A stretch of DNA of 64,000 nucleotides from Streptomyces graminofaciens (lineage in GTDB: Bacteria > Actinomycetota > Actinomycetes > Streptomycetales > Streptomycetaceae): NCBI RefSeq assembly GCF_030294945.1, contig NZ_AP018448.1:3286001-3350000 (forward strand), given 5' to 3'. The translations under genes and the position numbers were made by a program. The notes below the pieces were generated by a model that saw nothing but the letters and a program-made list of their open reading frames with translations, was not told the origin of the DNA and ran no database searches. Below, piece after piece: positions 17,853-24,764 of the stretch (its first letter is position 1; each line of letters opens with the position of its first letter).

Positions 17853-17908
17853 TCGGGACGGCCGACCGGGGCCGATGGGGACGAGGACGGAAAGAGGGGT
17901 AGGGACGC

Positions 17909-18772
17909 ATGGGACGAGTCACGGAACGACGGAAGGTGATCCGTATCCGGGACGGGGCTGTCTCCACCCGCCCGGACACCCTCGTCGCCGAGGAACCCAT
18001 GGAGATCCGGCTCAACGGCAAGCCCCTCGCGATCACCATGCGCACCCCCGGTGACGACTTCGCGCTCGCCGCCGGGTTCCTGGTGAGTGAGGGTGTGCTC
18101 GGCGCGCAGGCCGATCTGCAGAACATCGTGTACTGCGCGGGCGCCACGGTCGACGGCTCGAACACGTACAACGTGGTGGATGTGAGGACCGCGCCGGGGG
18201 TGGTGATCCCGGACATCACGCTGGAGCGGAACGTGTACACGACCTCGTCGTGCGGTCTGTGCGGCAAGGCCTCGCTGGACGCGGTCCGTACGACGGCCCG
18301 CTGGGCGATCGACGACACGCACGGCGGTGACACTCCCCCGGTGCGGGTGGACCCCGAACTGCTCGCCGGCCTCCCCGACCGGCTGCGCGCGGCCCAGCGG
18401 GTCTTCGACCGGACCGGGGGTCTGCATGCGGCGGCCCTGTTCAGCGAGGAGGGGGAGCTGCTCGACGTACGGGAGGACGTGGGGCGGCACAACGCGGTGG
18501 ACAAGCTGGTGGGACGGGCTCTGCAGAGCGGCGATCTGCCGCTGTCCCGTGTGCTGCTGCTGGTCTCGGGGCGGGCCTCGTTCGAGCTGGCGCAGAAGGC
18601 GGTGATGGCGGGGATACCGGTGCTGGCGGCGGTGTCGGCGCCGTCGTCGCTGGCGGTGGACCTCGCGGTCGAGACCGGGCTGACGCTGGTCGGGTTCCTT
18701 CGGGGCACCTCCATGAACGTGTACGCGGGTGAGCATCGGGTCGCACTGCGGGCCGCGGCCGCCCAGGGCTGA
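17909..18772 (+). CDS. fdhD: Formate dehydrogenase accessory sulfurtransferase FdhD
   Basis: A 287-residue FdhD protein, which transfers sulfur from a cysteine desulfurase to the bis-MGD cofactor and is needed for active formate dehydrogenase. The essential CxxC is Cys115-Gly-Leu-Cys118 in TTSSCGLCGK. The C-terminal half has family segments DVREDVGRHNAVDKLVG and VSGRASFELAQKAVMAGIP. It is the last gene of the operon, 56 bases after the iron-sulfur subunit, with an AGGGG-type ribosome site. Its presence supports formate dehydrogenase activity rather than another molybdoenzyme. Confidence 0.96.
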   Translation: MGRVTERRKVIRIRDGAVSTRPDTLVAEEPMEIRLNGKPLAITMRTPGDDFALAAGFLVSEGVLGAQADLQNIVYCAGATVDGSNTYNVVDVRTAPGVVIPDITLERNVYTTSSCGLCGKASLDAVRTTARWAIDDTHGGDTPPVRVDPELLAGLPDRLRAAQRVFDRTGGLHAAALFSEEGELLDVREDVGRHNAVDKLVGRALQSGDLPLSRVLLLVSGRASFELAQKAVMAGIPVLAAVSAPSSLAVDLAVETGLTLVGFLRGTSMNVYAGEHRVALRAAAAQG

Positions 18773-18775
18773 CCG

Positions 18776-18817
18776 GCTCCCCGCGACACGGCGGCGGGGC
18801 CCCGACCGGCGGGGAGC
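18776..18817 (+). terminator. Probable terminator after fdhD
   Basis: GCTCCCCGC and GCGGGGAGC form a 9-bp stem immediately after the fdhD stop codon, with further GC pairing possible inside the loop. Confidence 0.55.
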
Positions 18818-18829
18818 GCCCCCTGCGCC

Positions 18830-19010
18830 GCGCAGGGGCTCCGCCTCTAGCTCCGCCCGGACGGCCGGGTGCCTTTTCGCCCCCGCCGCCCCTGCCCATC
18901 CCATCCACAAGCTGGGGGCTCCGCACCCAGGCACCCGGGCATGTGCGTCGGCCGCGGCCCAGGTGGGGGCTTGTCGCGCAGTTCCCCGCGCCCCTCGAAG
19001 CCCTCCCCGG
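18830..19010. repeat. GC-rich dispersed intergenic repeat
   Basis: The gap between convergent fdhD and transporter genes holds motifs such as GGGGGCTCCGCACCC and GGGGGCTTGTCGCGCAGTTC next to CCCGCGCCCCT. Related pieces occur near 37.9, 43.9, 59.2 and 61.3 kb. Confidence 0.45.
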
Positions 19011-19046
19011 TCACGTACGCCGGCGGGGCCTCGGCGCAGCTGAACA

Positions 19047-20087
19047 TCACGCGGAAGGTGTGCCTGTACCGACCGCGGTTCGTATCGCTTCGTCCCGCTC
19101 CTGGGTGGTCTCGGGCTCCAGTGGATCGAGGGAGCGGCGCTTGGCGATGACCGCGCAGACCATGAGCTGCATCTGGTGGAACAGCATCAGCGGCAGTACG
19201 GCGAGGGAGGCCTCGGCGCCGAACAGGACGCTCGCCATGGGCAGCCCGGAGGCGAGGGACTTCTTCGAGCCGGCGAACTGGATCGCGATCCGGTCGGCCC
19301 GGTCGAAGCGGAGCGCCTTCGCGCCGTACCAGGTGAGCGCCAGCATCACGGCGAGGAGGACGGCCTCGACGCCCAGCAGCCCGACGAGCCGCAGGGGGCT
19401 GACCTGGCTCCAGATGCCGCGGATCATGCCCTCGCTGAAGGCGACGTAGACGACGAGGAGGATCGAGCCGCGGTCGACGAGGCCGAGGACCTGCTTGTGG
19501 CGGGTGAGGAAGTCGCCGATCCAGCGGCGGGCGATCTGCCCGGCGAGGAACGGCACCAGCAGTTGGAACACGATCTTGACGAGCGCGTCGGCGGAGAAGC
19601 CGCCCACGCTGCCGCCGAGCAGGGTCGCGGCGAGCAGTGGAGTGATGACGATGCCCGCGAGGGAGGAGAAGGAGCCCGCGCAGATCGCGGCGGGGACGTT
19701 GCCGCGGGCCATCGAGGTGAAGGCGATCGAGGACTGGATGGTCGACGGGACGAGGGTGAGGAAGAGCAGACCGGTGTAGATGGAGTGCGTCAGGAACACC
19801 GGTTCGAGGGCCCGGGCGGCCAGGCCGAGCAGCGGGAAGACGACGAACGTGCAGGCCAGGACGGTGATATGGAGGCGCCAGTGCTTGAGACCGTCCACGG
19901 CCTCGCGGGTGGAGAGCCGGGCGCCGTAGAGGAAGAAGAGGAAGGCGATCGCGGCCGTGGAGGCGCCCGAGGCGACGTCGGCGGTGACGCCCCGCGCCGG
20001 CAGGAGTGCCGCGAGACCGACCGTCGCGAGCAACAGCAGGATGTACGGGTCGATCGGCATCCAACCGGGCCACTGCAGGCGTTTCAC
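19047..20087 (-). CDS. Bile acid:sodium symporter family (BASS/SBF-like) transporter
   Basis: A 346-residue, about ten-helix membrane protein of the SBF-like family, importing or exporting organic anions with sodium or protons. Typical segments include FLFFLYGARLS near the first helices, LVPSTIQSSIAFTSMARGN and AAICAGSFSSLAGIVITP, where conserved polar residues break the crossing helices. GTG at 20087 follows GTGGAG. It is divergently transcribed from a LysR gene with 140 bases between, the usual layout of a regulator and its target. The substrate is unknown. Confidence 0.85.
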   Translation of the reverse strand: MKRLQWPGWMPIDPYILLLLATVGLAALLPARGVTADVASGASTAAIAFLFFLYGARLSTREAVDGLKHWRLHITVLACTFVVFPLLGLAARALEPVFLTHSIYTGLLFLTLVPSTIQSSIAFTSMARGNVPAAICAGSFSSLAGIVITPLLAATLLGGSVGGFSADALVKIVFQLLVPFLAGQIARRWIGDFLTRHKQVLGLVDRGSILLVVYVAFSEGMIRGIWSQVSPLRLVGLLGVEAVLLAVMLALTWYGAKALRFDRADRIAIQFAGSKKSLASGLPMASVLFGAEASLAVLPLMLFHQMQLMVCAVIAKRRSLDPLEPETTQERDEAIRTAVGTGTPSA

Positions 20088-20193
20088 GGTGCTCCACGTA
20101 CGTTCGATGGGGGTGCGTCGGGGGCCGGAGAGCCCCTCTCCATCGTCCTCTCCCGGCCCGTGATCGGGAATCCGTCATACCGTTCTGACTGCG

Positions 20194-20208
20194 ATCGCAC
20201 ATCGCGAT
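20194..20208. promoter_or_regulatory. Candidate LysR binding site (T-N11-A palindrome)
   Basis: ATCGC-ACATC-GCGAT is a perfect inverted repeat that fits the LysR T-N11-A rule. It lies 20-34 bases before the LysR ATG, in the divergent promoter region shared with the transporter gene. Confidence 0.5.
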
Positions 20209-20215
20209 AACTGGA

Positions 20216-20221
20216 TACGGT
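20216..20221 (+). promoter_or_regulatory. -10-like hexamer of a leaderless LysR gene
   Basis: TACGGT lies exactly six bases before the ATG of the LysR gene, which has no Shine-Dalgarno sequence. The ATG is then the likely transcription start. Confidence 0.45.
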
Positions 20222-20227
20222 GTCGGT

Positions 20228-21103
20228 ATGTATGACCCCTCGCAGTTGCGGACCTTCCTCGCCGTGTCCCAGACCCTGAGCTTCACCCAGGCGGCCCGGC
20301 GGCTCGGGCTGCGCCAGTCCACGGTCAGCCAGCATGTGCGCCGGCTGGAGGACGCGACCGGGCGGCAGCTGTTCTCCCGGGACACGCACTCGGTGGAGCT
20401 GACGGAGGACGGCGAGGCCATGCTGGGCTTCGCGCGCCGACTCCTGGAGGTGCACGAGCAGGCGACGGCGTTCTTCACGGGGACCCGGCTGCGCGGGCGG
20501 CTGCGCTTCGGCGCCTCGGAGGACTTCGTGCTGACCCGGCTGCCGGAGATCCTGGAGGGCTTCCGGCTCGACCATCCCGAGGTGGACCTGGAGCTGACGG
20601 TCGAGCTGTCGGGCACGCTGCACGAGCAGCTCGCGGCGGGCAAGCTCGATCTGGTGCTGGCCAAGCGGCGCCCTGAGGAGCCGCGCGGTGAGCTCGTCTG
20701 GCACGACCGTCTGGTGTGGATCGGCGCCGAACGGCTCCGGCTGGACGCCGACCGCCCGGTGCCGCTGATCGTCTTCCCGCCGCCCGGCATCACCCGTGCC
20801 CTCGCCCTGGAGGCCCTGGAGCGCGAGGGCCGCGCCTGGCGCATCGCCTGCACCAGCGGCAGCCTCAACGGCCTGATCGCCGCCGCCCGCGCCGGGCTCG
20901 GCGTCATGGCCCACTCGCGGCGCCTGGTGCCGCCGGGGCTGGTGCGGATGCCGGAGCGGGCCGGGCTGCCGGAGCTGGGCGAGGTCGACTTCGTGCTGGT
21001 CCACGGGCGGCGGCCGGGAGCGGCGTCGAGCGCGGCCGACGCCCTCGCCGCCGCGATCCTCTCCGGCGGGGACCGGCTGCACGGCGGCGCCCGGGGCGTC
21101 TGA
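20228..21103 (+). CDS. LysR-family transcriptional regulator
   Basis: A 291-residue LysR regulator. Residues 1-60 are the winged helix (LRTFLAVSQTLSFTQAARRLGLRQSTVSQHVRRLE); the rest is the two-lobed effector domain. It is divergent from the BASS transporter gene, with a T-N11-A palindrome between them, so it most likely controls that transporter and itself. There is no ribosome site before the ATG; a TACGGT hexamer six bases upstream suggests a leaderless transcript. Confidence 0.92.
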   Translation: MYDPSQLRTFLAVSQTLSFTQAARRLGLRQSTVSQHVRRLEDATGRQLFSRDTHSVELTEDGEAMLGFARRLLEVHEQATAFFTGTRLRGRLRFGASEDFVLTRLPEILEGFRLDHPEVDLELTVELSGTLHEQLAAGKLDLVLAKRRPEEPRGELVWHDRLVWIGAERLRLDADRPVPLIVFPPPGITRALALEALEREGRAWRIACTSGSLNGLIAAARAGLGVMAHSRRLVPPGLVRMPERAGLPELGEVDFVLVHGRRPGAASSAADALAAAILSGGDRLHGGARGV

Positions 21104-21128
21104 GAGCCGGGGTACGACAGCCGAGTTG

Positions 21129-21147
21129 TAACCGGTATAACCGGTTA
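21129..21147. repeat. TAACCGGT tandem repeat, copy 2
   Basis: TAACCGGTATAACCGGTTA, one base different from the copy at 2995-3013. Confidence 0.5.
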
Positions 21148-21238
21148 GGCCGCTGGAACAGGCATCGACCCCCGACACCCCCGACCGGTATCGCTGGGGC
21201 CGGCATGAAGCGGCGCGCCCCGGCCCCACCGGGGCCCG

Positions 21239-21259
21239 AACGCGAAATTTGTTCGCGTT
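21239..21259. promoter_or_regulatory. 8-bp inverted repeat, possible terminator or operator
   Basis: AACGCGAA-ATTTG-TTCGCGTT is a perfect stem with a 5-base loop, 136 bases past the LysR stop codon. It could end LysR transcription or bind a repressor. Confidence 0.4.
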
Positions 21260-21337
21260 CACCCGGATCAGGTCTATTGAGGGGACGCGCACCGCAATCG
21301 GGACGTACAGATTCGGTGGAGATTACGGTGCCGAAAC

Positions 21338-21355
21338 TTACTGAGGCGTCAGTAA
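21338..21355. promoter_or_regulatory. TetR-type operator before the acyl-CoA ligase
   Basis: TTACTGAGGCGTCAGTAA is a perfect palindrome with 7-base arms and a GGCG centre. It resembles operators of TetR-family repressors of fatty-acid degradation. It lies 157 bases upstream of the ligase start. Confidence 0.5.
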
Positions 21356-21511
21356 TTGCGTCGGATACCTCCCTGTCCACGTAGATTTTCCGGCGCCACG
21401 CCGTGCCGTCGATACTGTTCGGTGCTGGTTCGTCCCCTCCGCACCCCCTCCCGCCCGATCTCGTGGTGAGGTAGCTTTCACGCGCTGTGCGGAGCGCCAC
21501 GAGGAGCGGGT

Positions 21512-23338
21512 TTGCGCGAGTTCACCAACCCTTCGTTGGCGTCGGCGCCGCCGGTGGGCGGCCTGGCCGACGTCGTCTTCGAGCACGCCCAGGACGACCC
21601 CCTGTACATCGCCCTCGGCCGCAAGGACGAGCACGGCGAGTGGCGCGATGTGACCTGTGCCGAGTTCCGTGACGAGGTGCTGGCGCTGGCCAAGGGGCTG
21701 CTGTCGCAGGGCATCCGGTTCGGCGACCGGGTCGCCATCATGTGCCGTACACGCTACGAGTGGACCCTCTTCGACTACGCCCTGTGGACCATCGGCGCGC
21801 AGGTCGTCCCGATATACCCCACGTCGTCGGCCGAGCAGGTCTTCTGGATGCTGTACGACGCGCAGTGCACGGCGGCCATGGTCGAGCACGAGGACCACGC
21901 GATGACCATCGCGACGGTCATCGACCGCCTGCCCCAGTTGCAGCGGCTGTGGCAGCTGGACGTGGGCGCGGTGCAGGAGCTGTACGAGTCGGGGGCGCAT
22001 CTCGACGACGACGTGGTGCACCGCCACCGCAAGGCGGTCACGCCCGACTCGATTGCGACGATCATCTACACGTCCGGCACCACGGGCCGCCCCAAGGGCT
22101 GTGTGATCTCGCACGGCAGCTTCATGTTCGAGGCGGAGACCGTCATCGAACGCTGGTCGCCGCTGTTCAAGTCCCGCAGGGGCGACGAGGCGGCGACCCT
22201 GCTGTTTCTGCCCCTCGCGCATGTCTTCGGGCGGATGGTGCAGGTCGCCGGGATCCGCGGCAAGGTCAAGTTCGGACACCAGCCACAGCTCAACGCGGCC
22301 GTGCTGCTGCCGGACCTCGCCGCCTTCCAGCCGACGTTCTTCCTGGCCGTGCCGTACATCTTCGAGAAGGTGTTCAACGCGGCCCGGCGCAAGGCCGAGC
22401 GGGAGGGCAGGGCGGGGCCGTTCGAGAAGGCCGTCGAGGTCGCGGTGAAGTACGCGGACGCGATGGAGGCCAAGGCCTGGGGCATCGGGCCCGGCCCGTC
22501 GGCGGGGCTGCGGATGCAGCACCAGTTCTTCGACAAGGTCGTCTACGCCAAGATCCGGGAGGCGATGGGCGGCCGGATCAAGTACGCGATGTCCGGCGGC
22601 TCCGCGATGGACCGCCGGCTCGGACTGTTCTTCGCGGGCGCCGGCGTCCACATCTTCGAGGGGTACGGCCTCACCGAGTGCACGGCGGCCGCGACCGCCA
22701 ACCCGCCCGAGCGCACCCGTTACGGCACGGTCGGCCAGGCCATCCCCGGTATGACCGTGCACATCGCGGACGACGGCGAGATCTGGCTGCGCGGCCCCAA
22801 CGTCTTCCAGGGCTACCTCAACAACCCCAAGGCCACCGACGAGACCCTCCAGGACGGCTGGCTCGCCACCGGCGACCTGGGCTCACTCGACGAGGACGGC
22901 TACCTCACGATCACCGGGCGCAAGAAGGAGATCCTGGTGACCTCCGGCGGCAAGAGCGTCTCGCCCGCGATCCTGGAGGAACGGGTGCGCGACCATCCGC
23001 TGGTCGCCCAGTGCATCGTCGTCGGCAACGACCGGCCGTACATCGCGGCCCTCGTCACCCTGGACGGCGAGGCCGTCGAGCACTGGCTCCAGATGCACGA
23101 CAAGCAGAAACTTTCCCCGGCCGAGCTGGTGCGCGACCCCGAACTGGAGACCGAGGTCCGGCGGGCCGTGGTCGCCGCGAACACGCTGGTGTCGCAGGCC
23201 GAGTCGATCCGCACGTTCCGCATCCTGGCCCATCAGTTCACCGAGGAGCACGGGCTGCTCACGCCCTCGCTGAAGCTGAAGCGGAAGGCGATCGAGAAGA
23301 CGTACGCGAAGGAGGTGGAGGCTCTCTACCGGGCCTGA
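21512..23338 (+). CDS. Long-chain fatty acyl-CoA synthetase (AMP-forming, FadD-like)
   Basis: A 608-residue adenylate-forming ligase that activates fatty acids with ATP and coenzyme A. Motifs run in order: the P-loop TIIYTSGTTGRPKGC near residue 187, GYGLTECTAA, the adenylate-binding WLATGDLG and the hinge ITGRKKEILVTSGGKSVSP. The TTG at 21512 is chosen because GAGGAG lies six bases upstream. A perfect TetR-type palindrome in the leader suggests repression linked to fatty-acid degradation. A short hairpin (23341-23359) follows the stop. Confidence 0.93.
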   Translation: MREFTNPSLASAPPVGGLADVVFEHAQDDPLYIALGRKDEHGEWRDVTCAEFRDEVLALAKGLLSQGIRFGDRVAIMCRTRYEWTLFDYALWTIGAQVVPIYPTSSAEQVFWMLYDAQCTAAMVEHEDHAMTIATVIDRLPQLQRLWQLDVGAVQELYESGAHLDDDVVHRHRKAVTPDSIATIIYTSGTTGRPKGCVISHGSFMFEAETVIERWSPLFKSRRGDEAATLLFLPLAHVFGRMVQVAGIRGKVKFGHQPQLNAAVLLPDLAAFQPTFFLAVPYIFEKVFNAARRKAEREGRAGPFEKAVEVAVKYADAMEAKAWGIGPGPSAGLRMQHQFFDKVVYAKIREAMGGRIKYAMSGGSAMDRRLGLFFAGAGVHIFEGYGLTECTAAATANPPERTRYGTVGQAIPGMTVHIADDGEIWLRGPNVFQGYLNNPKATDETLQDGWLATGDLGSLDEDGYLTITGRKKEILVTSGGKSVSPAILEERVRDHPLVAQCIVVGNDRPYIAALVTLDGEAVEHWLQMHDKQKLSPAELVRDPELETEVRRAVVAANTLVSQAESIRTFRILAHQFTEEHGLLTPSLKLKRKAIEKTYAKEVEALYRA

Positions 23339-23340
23339 GT

Positions 23341-23359
23341 CCGCCCGCGTACCGGGCGG
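23341..23359 (+). terminator. Short hairpin after the acyl-CoA ligase gene
   Basis: CCGCCCG-CGTAC-CGGGCGG, a 7-bp perfect stem starting two bases after the stop codon. Confidence 0.4.
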
Positions 23360-23423
23360 GGAGCGGGCCCGAGCCGCCATCTCCTCGGAACTGACGGTTC
23401 ATCACATCCTTGACGGCGGTTAT

Positions 23424-23436
23424 TGACGATCCGTCA
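23424..23436. promoter_or_regulatory. Palindrome before the branched-chain-type ABC operon
   Basis: TGACG-ATC-CGTCA is a perfect 5-base inverted repeat 45-57 bases before the binding-protein start, in the expected promoter region. It has the look of a TetR-family operator. Confidence 0.4.
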
Positions 23437-23480
23437 GATCTGCCGCAGTCTTTCGGTCACCCGACGAAGGGGGACCGACC

Positions 23481-24734
23481 GTGTCGCGCCCGATCCGCGT
23501 CATCACCGCCGCCGTGGCCGCCCTCGTCCTCGCCACCGCCTGCAACTCCGCCTCCACCGCCGGGAGTTCGGACAAGCCGGGCAACGCGGTGCGCGGGGTG
23601 AGCGACGACTCGATCAAGGTCGGCGGCATCGTCTCGATGACGACCAGTACGGGGTACTCGAAGAAGGACACCGACCTCGGGGCGAAGGCACGGTTCGACC
23701 GGGCCAACGCCGAGGGCGGGGTCAACGGGCGTCGGATCGAGTATCTGGGCGCGGAGGACGACGGACAGGACCCGGCGAAGAACCTCGCGGCGGCCCGCAA
23801 GCTGGTGCAGCGCGACGAGGTGTTCGCGGTGGTGCCGATGAGCTCCACGACCTTCTCGGGCGCCGACTTCCTCCAGCAGCAGAAGGTACCGACCTTCGGC
23901 TGGGGCACCCTCCCCTCCTTCTGCGGCCCGGCCTACATCTACGGCTTCGGCGGCTGTATGGTCCCCTCCCCCGGCGGCACCATCTCCCAGACCTGGCCGG
24001 AGGGGCTGAAGCAGGTGATGGGCGGCGCGAAGGGCAGGTCGGTCGCGATCCTCGCCAACGACAGCGAGGCCGGTACGTTCGCCGTCCGCACCTACAGCCA
24101 GAGCTTCGAGGCGGCGGGCTTCGAGGTCGCGTACGCCAAACCCGCCGTGCCCGCAGGTTCGGTGCCGAGCGACTGGTCGGCGTACACGAAGGCGCTCCTG
24201 CGCAGCGACGGCGGGAAGGCGCCCGACGCGGTCGTCTCCGTGATGCAGACGCCGTACAACATCGGCCTGTTCACGGCGCTCAAGCGGACCGGCTACGACG
24301 GTGTCCTCACCGATCCCACGGACTACGACCCGGCGCTGCTCGCCAAGGACGCGACCAGGCAGGCGCTGGACGGGGTGCACATCCTGCTGTCGTTCCAGCC
24401 GTTCGAGCAGGCAAGCGCGGAGATGCGGCAGTTCGAGGAGGACATCCGGAAGGCGGCGGGGAAGGGCGTCGCCTTGAACATGCACATGGTCACCGGGTAC
24501 ATGTCTGCCGATCTGTTCCTGGCCATTGCCGAGAAGGCGGGCGAGGACCTGACCGTGGCCTCCTTCCAGAAGGCGGCGAAGGGCTTCTCGGACAAGGGGA
24601 CGCTGGTCGGGGACCGGGCCGAGCCCCGGGGACAGAAGGAATCGTTCGGGTGCGGGGCGCTCGTGCAGCTCAAGGGCGGGAAGTACGTGGTGTCGGCACC
24701 CTTCGCGTGCTATCCGCCCATCCCCTTCAAGTAG
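23481..24734 (+). CDS. Branched-chain-type ABC transporter substrate-binding lipoprotein (LivK-like)
   Basis: A 417-residue type 1 periplasmic binding protein. A signal peptide with lipobox LATAC (Cys21) anchors it outside the membrane. The mature fold has family segments DLGAKARFDRANAEGGVNGRRI and DDGQDPAKNLAAARKLVQRD. Relatives bind branched-chain amino acids, amides or urea, and many actinomycete paralogues have unknown ligands. GTG at 23481 follows GGGGG. It is the first gene of an operon with a fused permease/ATPase and LivG. Confidence 0.9.
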   Translation: MSRPIRVITAAVAALVLATACNSASTAGSSDKPGNAVRGVSDDSIKVGGIVSMTTSTGYSKKDTDLGAKARFDRANAEGGVNGRRIEYLGAEDDGQDPAKNLAAARKLVQRDEVFAVVPMSSTTFSGADFLQQQKVPTFGWGTLPSFCGPAYIYGFGGCMVPSPGGTISQTWPEGLKQVMGGAKGRSVAILANDSEAGTFAVRTYSQSFEAAGFEVAYAKPAVPAGSVPSDWSAYTKALLRSDGGKAPDAVVSVMQTPYNIGLFTALKRTGYDGVLTDPTDYDPALLAKDATRQALDGVHILLSFQPFEQASAEMRQFEEDIRKAAGKGVALNMHMVTGYMSADLFLAIAEKAGEDLTVASFQKAAKGFSDKGTLVGDRAEPRGQKESFGCGALVQLKGGKYVVSAPFACYPPIPFK

Positions 24735-24764
24735 CCGACGGGCAAGGGGACTTGGGGGCTGGAG

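Larger units (their letters stand above)
21104..21511. other. 408-base intergenic region with several palindromes
   Basis: I see no gene. The region holds the TAACCGGT repeat (21129-21147), a perfect AACGCGAA-N5-TTCGCGTT inverted repeat (21239-21259) and a TetR-type palindrome (21338-21355) before the acyl-CoA ligase. Local GC is lower around 21250-21390 than in the flanking genes. Confidence 0.6.
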
